The notes: generated from the letters alone by a model not told the origin. A DNA stretch of 64,000 nucleotides from Novosphingobium sp. Fuku2-ISO-50 (GCF_001519055.1 NZ_KQ954295.1:1-64000); one strand, 5' to 3'; numbered from the stretch's first letter, positions 46,745 to 55,774 are shown. Numbers and translations: made by a program.

Positions 46745-48361
46745 TCATTTACCCCGGTGCAGGGCCTTCCACAGCAACGAGCGGTCGCGAATGATCTCGT
46801 GCGCGGCGTTGTGTCCCGGCGCGCCGGTCACCCCGCCGCCGGGATGCGTGCCCGATCCGCACATGTAGAGCCCCTTGATCGGCGAACGGTAATCGCCGTT
46901 GCCCAGCACCGGACGCGCGGCCCAAAGCTGATCGAGCCCCATGGTGCCATGAAAGATGTCGCCGCCGATCAGGCCGAACTTGCGTTCGAGATCGAGCGGC
47001 GAATGGATCTGCCGGGCGATCACGCTCTTTTTGAAATTGGGCGCGTGGGCATCGATCGTGTCGATGATCAGGTCGGCAACCTCTTCGCGCACGTCGTCCC
47101 AGCTTTGCCCGTCAGGCAACTCGGGCGAAAACTGCTGACAGAACAGGCTGGCGACATGGGCACCCGGCGGCGCGAGGCTGTCATCGACCGTCGAAGGGAT
47201 CTTGATTTCGACAATCGGTTCGCGCGACCAGCCGAACGCTTTCGCATCGTCATAGGCCTTGTCCATATAGTCGAGGCCCGGCGCGATGATGATCCCGGCG
47301 GTGTGATGCTCGGCCTTGTCCTTGCCGGGCAGAACGGTGAAATCGGGCAGTTCGGACAGCGCGACATTCATCCGGAACGTGCCCGATCCGGTCTTGAATC
47401 CCTTGATCCGGCGCCGGAAATCTTCGTCGAGATCGCTACCGTCGACCATCTGGCGATAGAGCAGCGCCGGGCCGACGTTGGCGGCAATGATCGGCGCATA
47501 AAGCTCTTCGCCGCTTTCGAGCTTCACGCCTTGCGCCTTGCCGTTGGCGACGAGCACTTTGGAAACCGGTGCCTCAAGGCTGATCTCCACGCCCTGTTCG
47601 ACGCAGGCCGCCGCCATCGCCTGGGTAATCGAGCCCATGCCGCCGACCGCATGGCCCCACGCGCCAAGCTTGCCGTTCACTTCGCCAAAGACATGATGGA
47701 GCAGGACATAGGCCGACCCCGGCGTCGAAACCCCGGCGAAGTTGCCCACCACCGCGTCAAAGGCAAAGGCCGATTTGACATGATCATCCTCGAACCAGCC
47801 GTCGAGGAACTCGCGCGCCGACTTGGTGAAGATGTCGAGCAGATCGCGCTGGGTCGACAGGTCCATTTTCGCCAGCGGCCAGCCCTGCTTTGCCGCCGCT
47901 GCCAGCGCGCCAAACCCGCCGCCGACATTGGGCGGGGTCTGCAGCGCCAGATCGCGCAACACTTGCGCGACCTTTTCAAGCGCCGCGTCATAGTGCGGAT
48001 AGGCCGCGGCATCGGCTTTCGAAAAGCGGGCAAATTGCGCCGCCGTCCGGTCCGCGCCCCCGCCGAGCTTCAGATAGGTATCGGGAAACGGGAAGAAATT
48101 CGAAATCGTCCGCTCGATCACGCGATAGCCGCGCTCGTGCAGCTTCATGTCGGCGATCACTTTGGGACGCAGCAGGCTGACGGTATAGCTGGCGGTCGAA
48201 TTGCGAAAACCGGGATGAAATTCCTCGGTCACCGCCGCACCGCCGACAACGGCCCGCCGTTCGAGCACGCGCACACGCATCCCCGCACGGGCAAGGTAAA
48301 AGGCGCAAGTCAGGCCGTTGTGCCCGCCGCCGATGATGATCGCGTCATAACGGTTCGTCAT
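46745..48361 (-). CDS. PYROXD2/phytoene desaturase-like FAD oxidoreductase
   Basis: A 538-residue FAD protein of COG1233. The dinucleotide motif GGGHNG is at residues 11-16, followed by LERRAVVGGAAVTEEFHPGF. The C-terminal FAD motif is MCGSGTHPGGGVTGAPGHNAA. These features match PYROXD2-like proteins better than carotenoid desaturases, and no carotenoid gene is near. The start at MTNRYDAIII overlaps the end of the upstream Rieske gene by 17 bases, so the two are coupled. The substrate is unknown. Confidence 0.87.
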   Translation of the reverse strand: MTNRYDAIIIGGGHNGLTCAFYLARAGMRVRVLERRAVVGGAAVTEEFHPGFRNSTASYTVSLLRPKVIADMKLHERGYRVIERTISNFFPFPDTYLKLGGGADRTAAQFARFSKADAAAYPHYDAALEKVAQVLRDLALQTPPNVGGGFGALAAAAKQGWPLAKMDLSTQRDLLDIFTKSAREFLDGWFEDDHVKSAFAFDAVVGNFAGVSTPGSAYVLLHHVFGEVNGKLGAWGHAVGGMGSITQAMAAACVEQGVEISLEAPVSKVLVANGKAQGVKLESGEELYAPIIAANVGPALLYRQMVDGSDLDEDFRRRIKGFKTGSGTFRMNVALSELPDFTVLPGKDKAEHHTAGIIIAPGLDYMDKAYDDAKAFGWSREPIVEIKIPSTVDDSLAPPGAHVASLFCQQFSPELPDGQSWDDVREEVADLIIDTIDAHAPNFKKSVIARQIHSPLDLERKFGLIGGDIFHGTMGLDQLWAARPVLGNGDYRSPIKGLYMCGSGTHPGGGVTGAPGHNAAHEIIRDRSLLWKALHRGK

Positions 48362-49580
48362 GCTGGTCTTTCCCATCCAAATCAGAATGCCTGCTCCATC
48401 CCTTCGGCGGTGCCTTGTGCAGGCGCGCTTCGGGGATCAGCGTGCGGATCTTGCGGGCAAAGCTGCGCAGACACACTTCGCTGCGCCCGATCGGTCCTGC
48501 GCCATAGCTGTGGCTGGCCATGCCCTGCTGCACCCGCTCGATCAACCAGGTGTCTTCCTTGTTGACCACCCGGTTGATGCGCCAATTGGCATAGCGCGCC
48601 AGTTTCATGGCCCGCCGGTCGTCCGGCGTTGTGGCATCGGGTAGGGCATAGGCCATTTCGCGCAAGACGCAGGTCGTCGGCCCGGTCGGTATCCACTGCA
48701 TGAAATCGATCTGATCCGCATAGATGTCGAACGCCATGTTGGGCCACAGCTTGTAATAGAGCCAGCGGCGCTGCGCCACTTCGGGCAAATGCGGCACATG
48801 CGGCAGGTGTGTCTGGTAGAATCGTTCCCAGGGGTTGTCCGAAAGCCGCTCGACCAGATCGCCCTTCATCCGATCGGCCCAGCCATGCGCGCTGATTTCA
48901 TAGCTCTTTCCGAAAATCCGGGTCAGCCCGTCATGCGCCACGGGGATATGCAGATTGTCGGAATAGTTGTCGCCGAGGTTTTTCCAGTTGAGCGCGCGAT
49001 CGCGCACCCGCAGTTCGGAAATGCAGCGCATGTCCTCAAATCGATATGGCGCGACTTCCGCTTCGAACGGCGCCATCATCGCGGCCACGCTCGGAAATCC
49101 GGCATCGCTCAGCCGCACGAAGACAAAGCCGTGCCATATTTCAAGCGCAACCGGCGACAGCCCATGGTCTTCGAGCCGCAGCGCCGGATAGTCCGCCTTC
49201 ATCGGCACCCCGCTCAGCCGCCCGTCGGTTTCATAGGCCCAGGCATGATAGGGGCAGACGAACTTTTTAGCGCAGCCTGCCGTCCCTTCGACGAGCCGCA
49301 TCGCGCGGTGGCGGCAGACATTGGCAAAGGCGCGGATTGCGCCGTCATCGCCGCGCACGACGATCACGCTTTCGCCGATATAGTCGAGCGTGCGCCAGTC
49401 GCCGGGCTGCGCCAGATCGCTTTCGTGACAGACAATCTGCCACGAGGGACGCATGATCCGTTCGATTTCAAGCTCATGAAATTCGGGATCGCCGTAGATC
49501 CAGCCCGGCAGGCTCCAATCGGCATCAGGATCGCCGGAACCGCTGGCTATGGTCTGGAAAGCATTGGCGAACTGGGCCAT
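48345..49580 (-). CDS. Rieske non-heme iron oxygenase, large subunit
   Basis: A 411-residue aromatic-ring-hydroxylating dioxygenase alpha-type protein. The Rieske cluster ligands are Cys89 and His91 (NVCRHRAM) and Cys109 and His112 (CPYHAW). Mononuclear iron ligands His210 and His215 lie in NYSDNLHIPVAH. No ferredoxin, reductase or beta subunit is nearby, which is common for single-component or monooxygenase-like members (choline and carnitine types). It diverges from a TetR gene with a palindrome between the two starts. The start at MAQFANAF is chosen because conservation begins there. Confidence 0.9.
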   Translation of the reverse strand: MAQFANAFQTIASGSGDPDADWSLPGWIYGDPEFHELEIERIMRPSWQIVCHESDLAQPGDWRTLDYIGESVIVVRGDDGAIRAFANVCRHRAMRLVEGTAGCAKKFVCPYHAWAYETDGRLSGVPMKADYPALRLEDHGLSPVALEIWHGFVFVRLSDAGFPSVAAMMAPFEAEVAPYRFEDMRCISELRVRDRALNWKNLGDNYSDNLHIPVAHDGLTRIFGKSYEISAHGWADRMKGDLVERLSDNPWERFYQTHLPHVPHLPEVAQRRWLYYKLWPNMAFDIYADQIDFMQWIPTGPTTCVLREMAYALPDATTPDDRRAMKLARYANWRINRVVNKEDTWLIERVQQGMASHSYGAGPIGRSEVCLRSFARKIRTLIPEARLHKAPPKGWSRHSDLDGKDQHDEPL

Positions 49581-49615
49581 GAGAAACCTCGAATACGGCG
49601 AGCACGGCAGGACTG

Positions 49616-49631
49616 TTGCACGATCGTACAA
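49616..49631. promoter_or_regulatory. Candidate TetR operator
   Basis: The 16-base palindrome TTGCACGATCGTACAA has one mismatched pair. It sits in the 70-base gap between the Rieske gene start (49580) and the TetR start (49651), where a TetR repressor would block both promoters. Confidence 0.6.
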
Positions 49632-49650
49632 TACCACGCAGGATGCGCAA

Positions 49651-50262
49651 GTGACCAATTCGACGCCCCTTCCCCCGCCCCGCCGCGCCGAACCCGACGT
49701 GCGCCGCCAAAGCCTGATCGCGGCCTGCGCCCGCGTTCTGGCGCGCGAGGGCGCCGCAGGAACCAGCGTGCGCGTGATCGCGCGCGAGGCAGGCGTCTCG
49801 CCGGGATTGATCACGCACTATTTCGCCGGAATCGACGCTTTGATCGCAGCGACGTATGCCGATGTCGACCAGACCGTATCTGCCGCGCTCGAAGCTGCGG
49901 TTGCCGATGCCGGCGATGATCCGCGCGCGCGGCTGGATGCCTTTGTCACCGCCAGCTTTGCCCCGCCGATCGCCGATCGCGCCTTGCTGGCGACCTGGAT
50001 CGCGTTCTGGAGCCTGGTCACCGCGCGCGCCGACATCGCACGCCAGCATGACGATCAATATGCCGGTTTTCGTGACCGGCTGACGCTGCTGCTGGCCGCA
50101 TGCGGCGTGCCCGGCGAGCGGTTGCGACTGGCGGCGATTGCGGTGACCGCGCTGGTCGACGGGCTGTGGCTCGAACTGAGCCTGTCGCCCGGTTGTTTCA
50201 GCGCGGATGAGGCCGGCGCAATTGCGCGCGCGCATCTCGACAGCCTGATCGGGTTTCTTTAA
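49651..50262 (+). CDS. TetR family transcriptional regulator
   Basis: A 203-residue regulator. The N-terminal helix-turn-helix is at about residues 20-60 (SLIAACARVLAREGAAGTSVRVIAREAGVSPGLITHYFAG), close to the BetI type. The C-terminal ligand domain is helical (ALLATWIAFWSLVTARADI). The GTG at 49651 has AGGA 8 bases before; an ATG further upstream would overlap the Rieske gene. It is divergent from the Rieske/PYROXD2 pair and 98 bases upstream of a nitroreductase gene. Confidence 0.9.
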   Translation: MTNSTPLPPPRRAEPDVRRQSLIAACARVLAREGAAGTSVRVIAREAGVSPGLITHYFAGIDALIAATYADVDQTVSAALEAAVADAGDDPRARLDAFVTASFAPPIADRALLATWIAFWSLVTARADIARQHDDQYAGFRDRLTLLLAACGVPGERLRLAAIAVTALVDGLWLELSLSPGCFSADEAGAIARAHLDSLIGFL

Positions 50263-50318
50263 GCAACTGATCGTTGCATTGTGCGCCGGCAAGCATATCT
50301 CAAGCCGGGGGCGCCAAT

Positions 50319-50332
50319 TTGTGGTCGCACAA
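50319..50332. promoter_or_regulatory. Short dyad upstream of the nitroreductase
   Basis: TTGTG-N4-CACAA lies 29 bases before the nitroreductase start. It resembles the ends of the candidate TetR site (TTG...CAA) but the centre differs, so a common regulator is only a possibility. Confidence 0.3.
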
Positions 50333-50360
50333 CGATACCTGATCAAAACCGGGAGATACC

Positions 50361-51020
50361 ATGAACGTTGCAGAAGCTGTCGCCTCGCGCCGCTCGGTGC
50401 GGGAATTTCTTGACCGTCCGGTCCCGTTTGAAACGATCGAGCGCGTGCTCGATCAGGCGCGCATGACGCCGTCGGGATGCAACTATCAACCGTGGGAAGC
50501 CGTCGTGCTGACCGGCGCGCCGCTCAAGGCGCTGCAAGAGGTGCTGCTGGCCGCGCAGCCTGATGATCCGTCCGAATACGACTGGTCCGCGCCGGGCAAG
50601 AGCCCCAAGTACCTGCCCCGTCTGCAGGCCGTGGGCGCCGCGATGTATGCCGCACTGGCGATCGAGCGGGCCGACAAGGAAAGCCGGACGGATTTCACCC
50701 GTGCCAACCTCGTCTCGTTCGGCGCGCCGGTGCTGCTGCTCGCCCACTTTCCCAAGCTGATGAAAGAGCCGCAGTGGTCGGATGTCGGCATGTGGCTGCA
50801 GACGATCATGCTGCTCCTGCGCGGCGAAGGGCTCGACACCTGCCCGCAGGAATACATGGGCAACTATGGCCGGACCATCAAGACGCACCTCGGCCTGTCG
50901 GACGATACCTTGCTGTTCTGCGGCCTGGCCATCGGCTGGCGCGACGAAGACGCGCCGGTCAACAATTTCCCCCGTGAACGCGTAGCGCTTGAAGAACAGG
51001 TCAAGTTCCTGGGCTTTTGA
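50361..51020 (+). CDS. Nitroreductase family FMN-dependent oxidoreductase (second copy)
   Basis: A 219-residue FMN enzyme. SRRSVREFL and TPSGCNYQPW bind FMN near the N-terminus, and LFCGLAIGWRD is the C-terminal signature. It shares long matching stretches with the nitroreductase at 26359, so the two are paralogues. It follows the TetR gene by 98 bases with its own dyad. CGGGAGA precedes the ATG. The natural substrate is unknown. A strong hairpin follows. Confidence 0.9.
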   Translation: MNVAEAVASRRSVREFLDRPVPFETIERVLDQARMTPSGCNYQPWEAVVLTGAPLKALQEVLLAAQPDDPSEYDWSAPGKSPKYLPRLQAVGAAMYAALAIERADKESRTDFTRANLVSFGAPVLLLAHFPKLMKEPQWSDVGMWLQTIMLLLRGEGLDTCPQEYMGNYGRTIKTHLGLSDDTLLFCGLAIGWRDEDAPVNNFPRERVALEEQVKFLGF

Positions 51021-51030
51021 TCCATACGAC

Positions 51031-51054
51031 GCCCCTCCCCGCGCGGGGAGGGGC
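51031..51054. terminator. Bidirectional hairpin terminator
   Basis: A perfect 24-base palindrome (GCCCCTCCCCGC and its complement) followed by ATTT lies between the convergent nitroreductase and M20 peptidase genes. Confidence 0.75.
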
Positions 51055-51065
51055 ATTTGGGCGGC

Positions 51066-52505
51066 TTATTTCGTCAGGTCGGGGATCAGGTTGAAATAGA
51101 ACGTCAGCGCGGGCTTGATATTGACCAGTCGGACGCGTTCGTTAAGGCCATGGCTGAAGCGTTCGTCGCGGCGGGTGAACACCGGGCTGGCATTATAGGC
51201 GGGTACGCCCAGCGCGCGATAGAACATCGAATCCGATCCGCCCGATGCCTGGTTGGGGATCACCGCGACATTTTTGCCCCATGCCGCATGGATCGCCTTT
51301 TCCGCCGCCACGACGTAATCGGCGCGCAACGGGGTTACCGGCGGGGTGATCGAGCCATCGGTGACATCGCTGACCTTGACGACATCCGATCCGATCACGG
51401 TCTTGAGCTGCGCCATGATCTGTTCGCGGCTATGGCCGGGAAAGATGCGGCAATTGATATTGGCGCGCGCGCGCTGCGGCAGCGCATTTTCCGCATGACC
51501 GCCCGACAGCATCGTTGCAACGCAGGTCGTGCCGGTCTTGCCGACGAGATCGGGATCGGCGCGCACGATCGCCAGCGGCGCGGCGTCGTTGGGATTGGCG
51601 GCAAAGGCACGCATCGCCGCTGCCTTGGCCGGGTCCGCCTCAAACGGGGCGGCTCGCTCGAACCACGCCTTGGTCAGCTCGTTCTGTTCGGGCGGAAACT
51701 GGTATGTCCCCACTTTGACCAGCGCCTGCGCCAATTGGACAATGGCATTGTCGGGGCGCGGTTCGGAACTGTGGCCGCCGGGGTTGGTCACTTCGAGCTG
51801 GTAATCGGCATAGGCCTTTTCGTTGCCGTCCCACAGCCAATAGAGCGGCTTGTCGGTGCCATCGGCAAATGTGCCGCCGCCGCCATCGGCATTGATCACG
51901 AGATCGGCGCCTTTCAGCTCCTCGGCCAGCGCGGCGCTGGTCGCCATGACGGTCTCTTCGTCGCCCGAAAAGGCGATGACGATGCTGCGGCGGGGCTTGT
52001 AGCCATGCGCGCGCAGATCGATCACCGCCGAGACCAGCACCGCCCCGTCAAACTTCATGTCGGTCGCGCCGCGGCCATAAAGCACGCCGTCTTCGACCAC
52101 CGGGCCAAAGGGATCGCGCTTCCAGTCGCCACGTTTCGCCTCGACCACGTCCATATGGCCCGACAGCACCAGCGGCTTCAGCTTGGGATCGCTGCCCGCC
52201 CAGGTGGCGACAAGCGTTGCCGTCTCGCCACGCCTGGTGACAACGACATCGGCCGGGGCCCAGCCGCCCGCGATCAGCCGGTCCTTGATCAGGGCCGCGA
52301 CTTCGTTCGTGCGGTTGCCCTCGCCGCGCACCGAGCGCACGGCGATTTCCCGGGTGGCAAGGTCCAGCGCCTGGGCCTCTTCGGCTGCGGTCGGCACGGG
52401 GACAGCGGACGGACGCGCAACAGCGACCGAACCGGCGCCCGCGAATGCCAATGCAGCAGGTGCCACGGCGACTGTGAGGATGCGCAAAGCGGTGGGATTG
52501 GTCAT
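51066..52505 (-). CDS. Exported M20 family metallopeptidase
   Basis: A 479-residue di-zinc hydrolase. A signal peptide (ILTVAVAPAALAFAGAGSVAVA) places it in the periplasm or outside. Metal ligands and catalytic residues are visible: His117 and Asp119 (SGHMDVV), bridging Asp149 (GRGATDMK) and the catalytic Glu pair in SGDEE (183-184). A dimerisation domain follows (NPGGHSSEPRPDNA). AAGGAG lies 16 bases before the start, a wide spacing. Exported M20 enzymes act on peptides or acyl-amino acids; specificity is unknown. It has a long leader of more than 200 bases if transcribed from the AT-rich region upstream. Confidence 0.9.
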   Translation of the reverse strand: MTNPTALRILTVAVAPAALAFAGAGSVAVARPSAVPVPTAAEEAQALDLATREIAVRSVRGEGNRTNEVAALIKDRLIAGGWAPADVVVTRRGETATLVATWAGSDPKLKPLVLSGHMDVVEAKRGDWKRDPFGPVVEDGVLYGRGATDMKFDGAVLVSAVIDLRAHGYKPRRSIVIAFSGDEETVMATSAALAEELKGADLVINADGGGGTFADGTDKPLYWLWDGNEKAYADYQLEVTNPGGHSSEPRPDNAIVQLAQALVKVGTYQFPPEQNELTKAWFERAAPFEADPAKAAAMRAFAANPNDAAPLAIVRADPDLVGKTGTTCVATMLSGGHAENALPQRARANINCRIFPGHSREQIMAQLKTVIGSDVVKVSDVTDGSITPPVTPLRADYVVAAEKAIHAAWGKNVAVIPNQASGGSDSMFYRALGVPAYNASPVFTRRDERFSHGLNERVRLVNIKPALTFYFNLIPDLTK

Positions 52506-52822
52506 GACGGACGTGATCTCCTTTGACGCGAGTGCTGCCGGTTGGACGCCGCGATGGCAACCACCTTTGCGAATCAAAATCAGCCTCGCGATTCGAACTT
52601 CGCGATGCCGATTGCCTGGATGGCGAGGCGCTTGCCCCTTCGGCAAGGCCTTGATGCAATGCGAACCCTCCCTTTCATGAAAAGGTTTGCCGAACGATCG
52701 GCTTGCGCATGTTGCACATTTCAGTCCTGAGACCACTTTCATGCATACGTGTGAGATTATTGTTTTATATATATTTTTTTACGCCACAAATTCTCCGTTT
52801 ACGGAAACGGAAAGCAGTCCAA
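52506..52822. other. GC-poor spacer between M20 peptidase and small RNA
   Basis: No gene is supported here. The stretch 52757-52790 is very AT-rich (TTTTATATATATTTTTTTAC) in contrast to the whole window and probably holds minus-strand promoter elements for the peptidase. A perfect 7-bp hairpin TCCGTTT-ACGG-AAACGGA lies at 52794-52811, and another (CTTGCC/GGCAAG) at 52631-52646. Confidence 0.5.
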
Positions 52823-52852
52823 TTGAACTGTTGCGTTTTTTGCATCTATAAT
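52823..52852 (+). promoter_or_regulatory. Sigma-70-type promoter for a small RNA
   Basis: TTGAAC (52823-52828) and a perfect TATAAT (52847-52852) are separated by 18 bases. Transcription would begin near 52858, the first base of a stable hairpin. Confidence 0.65.
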
Positions 52853-52857
52853 TGCCT

Positions 52858-52964
52858 GTTTCGCACTTGCGCAAACCACCCACCTGACGCATACGGAAAT
52901 TGCCTTTCAGGCATCCTCTCCCAAACTTTCCAGAGCCGCCCGGTTTCGAGCGGCTCTTTTTTTT
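52858..52964 (+). ncRNA. Probable trans-acting small RNA, about 107 nt
   Basis: The interval starts 6 bases after a TATAAT box and ends in a Rho-independent terminator. It can fold as a 5' hairpin (GTTTCGCACTTGCGCAAAC, 52858-52876), a small second hairpin (TGCCTTTCAGGCA, 52901-52913), a single-stranded CU-rich stretch TCCTCTCCC (52914-52922) and the terminator. The CU-rich stretch is complementary to Shine-Dalgarno-like sequences, as in several known alphaproteobacterial small RNAs. No open frame with a ribosome-binding site lies in it. I cannot assign it to a named family. Confidence 0.6.
52932..52964 (+). terminator. Rho-independent terminator of the small RNA
   Basis: An 8-bp stem AGAGCCGC / GCGGCTCT with a 10-base loop is followed directly by a run of eight or more T. 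It points along the plus strand, where no protein gene ends, which is the main evidence for an RNA gene. Confidence 0.85.
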
Positions 52965-53001
52965 GCTCAAGCTCGGCGACGCTTCGGCGCGTCTCAACCG
53001 A

Positions 53002-54012
53002 TCAGGCGTGGGGAAGGATCACTGTACGCCCGATCACCCGCCGATCGCGCATCGCGGCATAGGCTTCGCGCCATTGCGACAGCGGCACGGCGGCCTGGAC
53101 ATGCGGACGGATACGCCCGGCCTCTGCCAGAGCATGAATGGCCGCAAGGTGTTCGCGGCCATGGTCTGGAAAGCGCCGCCCATATTCGCCCGCGCGCACA
53201 CCGATAATCGAAAAACCCTTGATCAGCGGGATATTGGCCGCAACAGTCGGGATTCGTCCGCCGGCAAAACCGACCACCAGCAAACGCCCGCCAAACGCCG
53301 TGTAGCGACAGGCTTCATCGAACACGTCGCCACCGACCGGATCAAACACCAGATCGGCCCCGCGCCCGTCGGTCATGTCGAGCACCGCCCGGCGAATCCC
53401 GGTCGGCCCGACCAACCCTGCCTCGATGGGGTAAAGCCCGCGCACCGCGTCGAGTTTGTCCGCTTGCGAGGCGACCGCGATCGTGCGCAGACCCAGTTCG
53501 CGCGCCAGATCGACGGCCGCCAGCCCGACCCCGCCTGCCGCGCCCTGCACCACCAGCCATTCGCCCGGCTGCGCCCGCCCCAGCCGAACCAGCGAGGCCC
53601 ACGCCGTCAGATAGGCGACCCGCAAGGCCGCTCCCTGCGCAAACGACAGCGCATCGGGCAGGCGTTGCACCGCGCCGACAGGAAACACGCCATAGTGCGC
53701 GACGCCCCCGGTCAATCCGCCGCAGATCACCCGGTCGCCGACCTGCCAATCGGCATGGCCCCGATCGGCATGACTCTCGCCCAGTTCGACAATCACGCCT
53801 GCGGATTCCATCCCCGGCACGAACGGCAGCGAAGGCTTGGCCTGATAGAGCCCTTGCGTCATCAAAAGATCGGGAAAGCCGAGCGCGGTCGCTTCGATCC
53901 GCACCAGCACTTCGCCCGCGCCGGGGCGGGGAATGGGCCGGTCAGCCAGTGCAAGGCCCGACAGATCGTCGGACAGGGCGCGAACTTCGAGCGCGCGCAT
54001 CGTCATGGCCAT
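53002..54012 (-). CDS. NADPH:quinone oxidoreductase-like MDR protein
   Basis: A 336-residue zinc-free medium-chain dehydrogenase of the quinone oxidoreductase type. The N-terminal GroES-like domain (PRPGAGEVLVRIEATALGFPDLLMTQGLY) leads to a Rossmann fold with VVQGAAGGVGLAAVDLARELG and a C-terminal IGRTVILPHA. Relatives act as quinone reductases or enoyl/crotonyl-type reductases. Starts at 54012, 54006 and 54000 are all possible. The stop is 37 bases from the opposing small-RNA terminator. Confidence 0.88.
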   Translation of the reverse strand: MAMTMRALEVRALSDDLSGLALADRPIPRPGAGEVLVRIEATALGFPDLLMTQGLYQAKPSLPFVPGMESAGVIVELGESHADRGHADWQVGDRVICGGLTGGVAHYGVFPVGAVQRLPDALSFAQGAALRVAYLTAWASLVRLGRAQPGEWLVVQGAAGGVGLAAVDLARELGLRTIAVASQADKLDAVRGLYPIEAGLVGPTGIRRAVLDMTDGRGADLVFDPVGGDVFDEACRYTAFGGRLLVVGFAGGRIPTVAANIPLIKGFSIIGVRAGEYGRRFPDHGREHLAAIHALAEAGRIRPHVQAAVPLSQWREAYAAMRDRRVIGRTVILPHA

Positions 54013-54140
54013 GCTCTCCGATTGGTCCCTGTCATGATGGCAGGGACCAATTCCGTAAAGACGACCGCAATGCAAGCGGAGTTAAAATAACTGTGCGAAT
54101 CCGGCGCTGTCTTCTGATGAAGGCAGCGCCGGAAAAAGGG

Positions 54141-55745
54141 TCAGGCTGCCGAAGCGCGCTGGTGCAGACGGCTGATCGCGTCGAGCGAGGAAAGCAGCGC
54201 ACCTTCCTGCCAGCAACCGTAATAGGAACAATGTTCGCCGGCGAGCACGATGCGGCCCTCCATCGAGACGAGATCCTGGTAATGCGCCTCGCGGCTTTCT
54301 TCGGTCCAGGTGGCGCAGCAGCCGAGAATCCACGGCATACGGCTCCACGCGACGGTCGCGCCGGACCGGAATTCGGCCTTGTATTCGGCCGGATGGAACA
54401 CCGATCCCTGATCAAGCGCTGCGGCGATGCGCTTTTCAGGCGTCATCCCGGCCAGCTTGTAGGCGCCGATACCAAACGGATAAGCGCCGAGAATCACTGC
54501 CGGACCATCGCCGAACCAGTTGCCGGTGGGATAGGAAATCAGGCTGATGTCCTGATCGGTAAACGAATGGCCGCCATAAATGGCATAGTCGGTTTCCCAG
54601 AACCGGCGCTTCATCTCCAGCCCGATCTTGACCGAATTGCCATAGGGCAATGCGCGGATCGCCGCCTTTTTCTTGTCGGAAACCTGGATGTCGAGCTGCC
54701 CCAGCACGGTCGCAGGGATCGTGCAAACCAGCCAATCGGCCCTGGTTTCGCCGGTCGCGCCGGTCTTGGTGTCGGTCCAGCTTGCCGTGACGCCCTTGTC
54801 ATCCTGCGCAATTTTCGTGACATGGGTGTTGAGACGGACAAGGCTGCCGACTTTGGCGGCAAAGGCCTTGCCGATATGGTCCATCCCGCCCTTGGGCTGG
54901 AACATCGTCGTTTGCATGACATGCTCGGTGTAGAATCCGATCTGCTGCCACACTTTGGTCGACAGCGTGTCCGACAACGAACCGACGTCCCCCGGAATCG
55001 GCGCGCCGTTCACACCGCCGCCCGGCGGACGATCCCAGCCGCGCTGTTCGCCGACTTTGACGCCCTTGGTGTAGGCCATGCTCTTGTCGAGCACGCCCCA
55101 GTCCTTCATCGCTTCAAGCAGCTTGGCCTTGTCGTCAGCCGTCACCGCCGTATCGAGCGCACCGGCGTTGAGCGACTTGGCCAGCAATTCGGCGACGTGC
55201 CCCTTGTAGTCGACATAGAGGTCGCGATAGCGCTGCGGCTTGCCGCCATAGGCGTCCTTGTGATGCACAAACGCATTGTGGTTGAGCTGGGCGAAATGCT
55301 CCAGCTCCACGCCCAGTTCCTTGCAGTAATGCAGCACGGTGCGGTGGTGATAGGGAATCCGCCAGGGACCGGGGTTGAGATAGTTGCCCGGAGCGAAGCC
55401 GACCGTCTGGGTCGAGCCCAGTTCGGCAATCGTGTCGCCCCCGCGCACCGAATAGTTGCGCCCGCCGGTGCGCCCCTGGAATTCCAGGATCTGCACTTTG
55501 TAGCCAGCCTTGGTCAATTCATAGGCGGCCAGCATCCCGGCCAGCCCCGAGCCGAGCACCAGCACGCTCGCCCCCGGACGCGCGCCCGACAGCTTTGGCG
55601 GGCCGTTGAACTGGCTTTCGGCGGCATGACCGAGCACGGTCATCGCCTGATACAGCGCGGCCGTCCCGCCCACTTTGCCGATCATGGTCAGCAGCTGGCG
55701 ACGAGTCGGCGGGGCAAGGAAATCAGGCGATGGGAAATCGGTCAT
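54141..55745 (-). CDS. Tat-exported FAD-dependent amine oxidase
   Basis: A 534-residue flavin monoamine/L-amino-acid oxidase family protein. The N-terminus has a twin-arginine motif (PTRRQLLTMIG, Arg15-Arg16) and a hydrophobic stretch, fitting Tat export of a folded flavoprotein. The FAD fold is VLVLGSGLAG (65-70), then LEFQGRTGGRNYS. The C-terminal FAD segment is VLAGEHCSYYGCWQEGAL. It lies 29 bases downstream of a c-type cytochrome gene on the same strand. By analogy with NicA2 and its cytochrome CycN, the cytochrome may be the electron acceptor. The amine substrate is unknown. Confidence 0.88.
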   Translation of the reverse strand: MTDFPSPDFLAPPTRRQLLTMIGKVGGTAALYQAMTVLGHAAESQFNGPPKLSGARPGASVLVLGSGLAGMLAAYELTKAGYKVQILEFQGRTGGRNYSVRGGDTIAELGSTQTVGFAPGNYLNPGPWRIPYHHRTVLHYCKELGVELEHFAQLNHNAFVHHKDAYGGKPQRYRDLYVDYKGHVAELLAKSLNAGALDTAVTADDKAKLLEAMKDWGVLDKSMAYTKGVKVGEQRGWDRPPGGGVNGAPIPGDVGSLSDTLSTKVWQQIGFYTEHVMQTTMFQPKGGMDHIGKAFAAKVGSLVRLNTHVTKIAQDDKGVTASWTDTKTGATGETRADWLVCTIPATVLGQLDIQVSDKKKAAIRALPYGNSVKIGLEMKRRFWETDYAIYGGHSFTDQDISLISYPTGNWFGDGPAVILGAYPFGIGAYKLAGMTPEKRIAAALDQGSVFHPAEYKAEFRSGATVAWSRMPWILGCCATWTEESREAHYQDLVSMEGRIVLAGEHCSYYGCWQEGALLSSLDAISRLHQRASAA

Positions 55746-55774
55746 GGATCGTCCTTATGAAAAAGGAAAAAAGG

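Noticed and set aside
46745..48361. Carotenoid desaturase (CrtI)
   Set aside because: The FAD motifs match the PYROXD2-like branch and no other carotenoid gene is adjacent.
52703..53062. 119-codon open frame across the small RNA region
   Set aside because: It has no ribosome-binding site, an unlikely composition and runs through a strong terminator hairpin.
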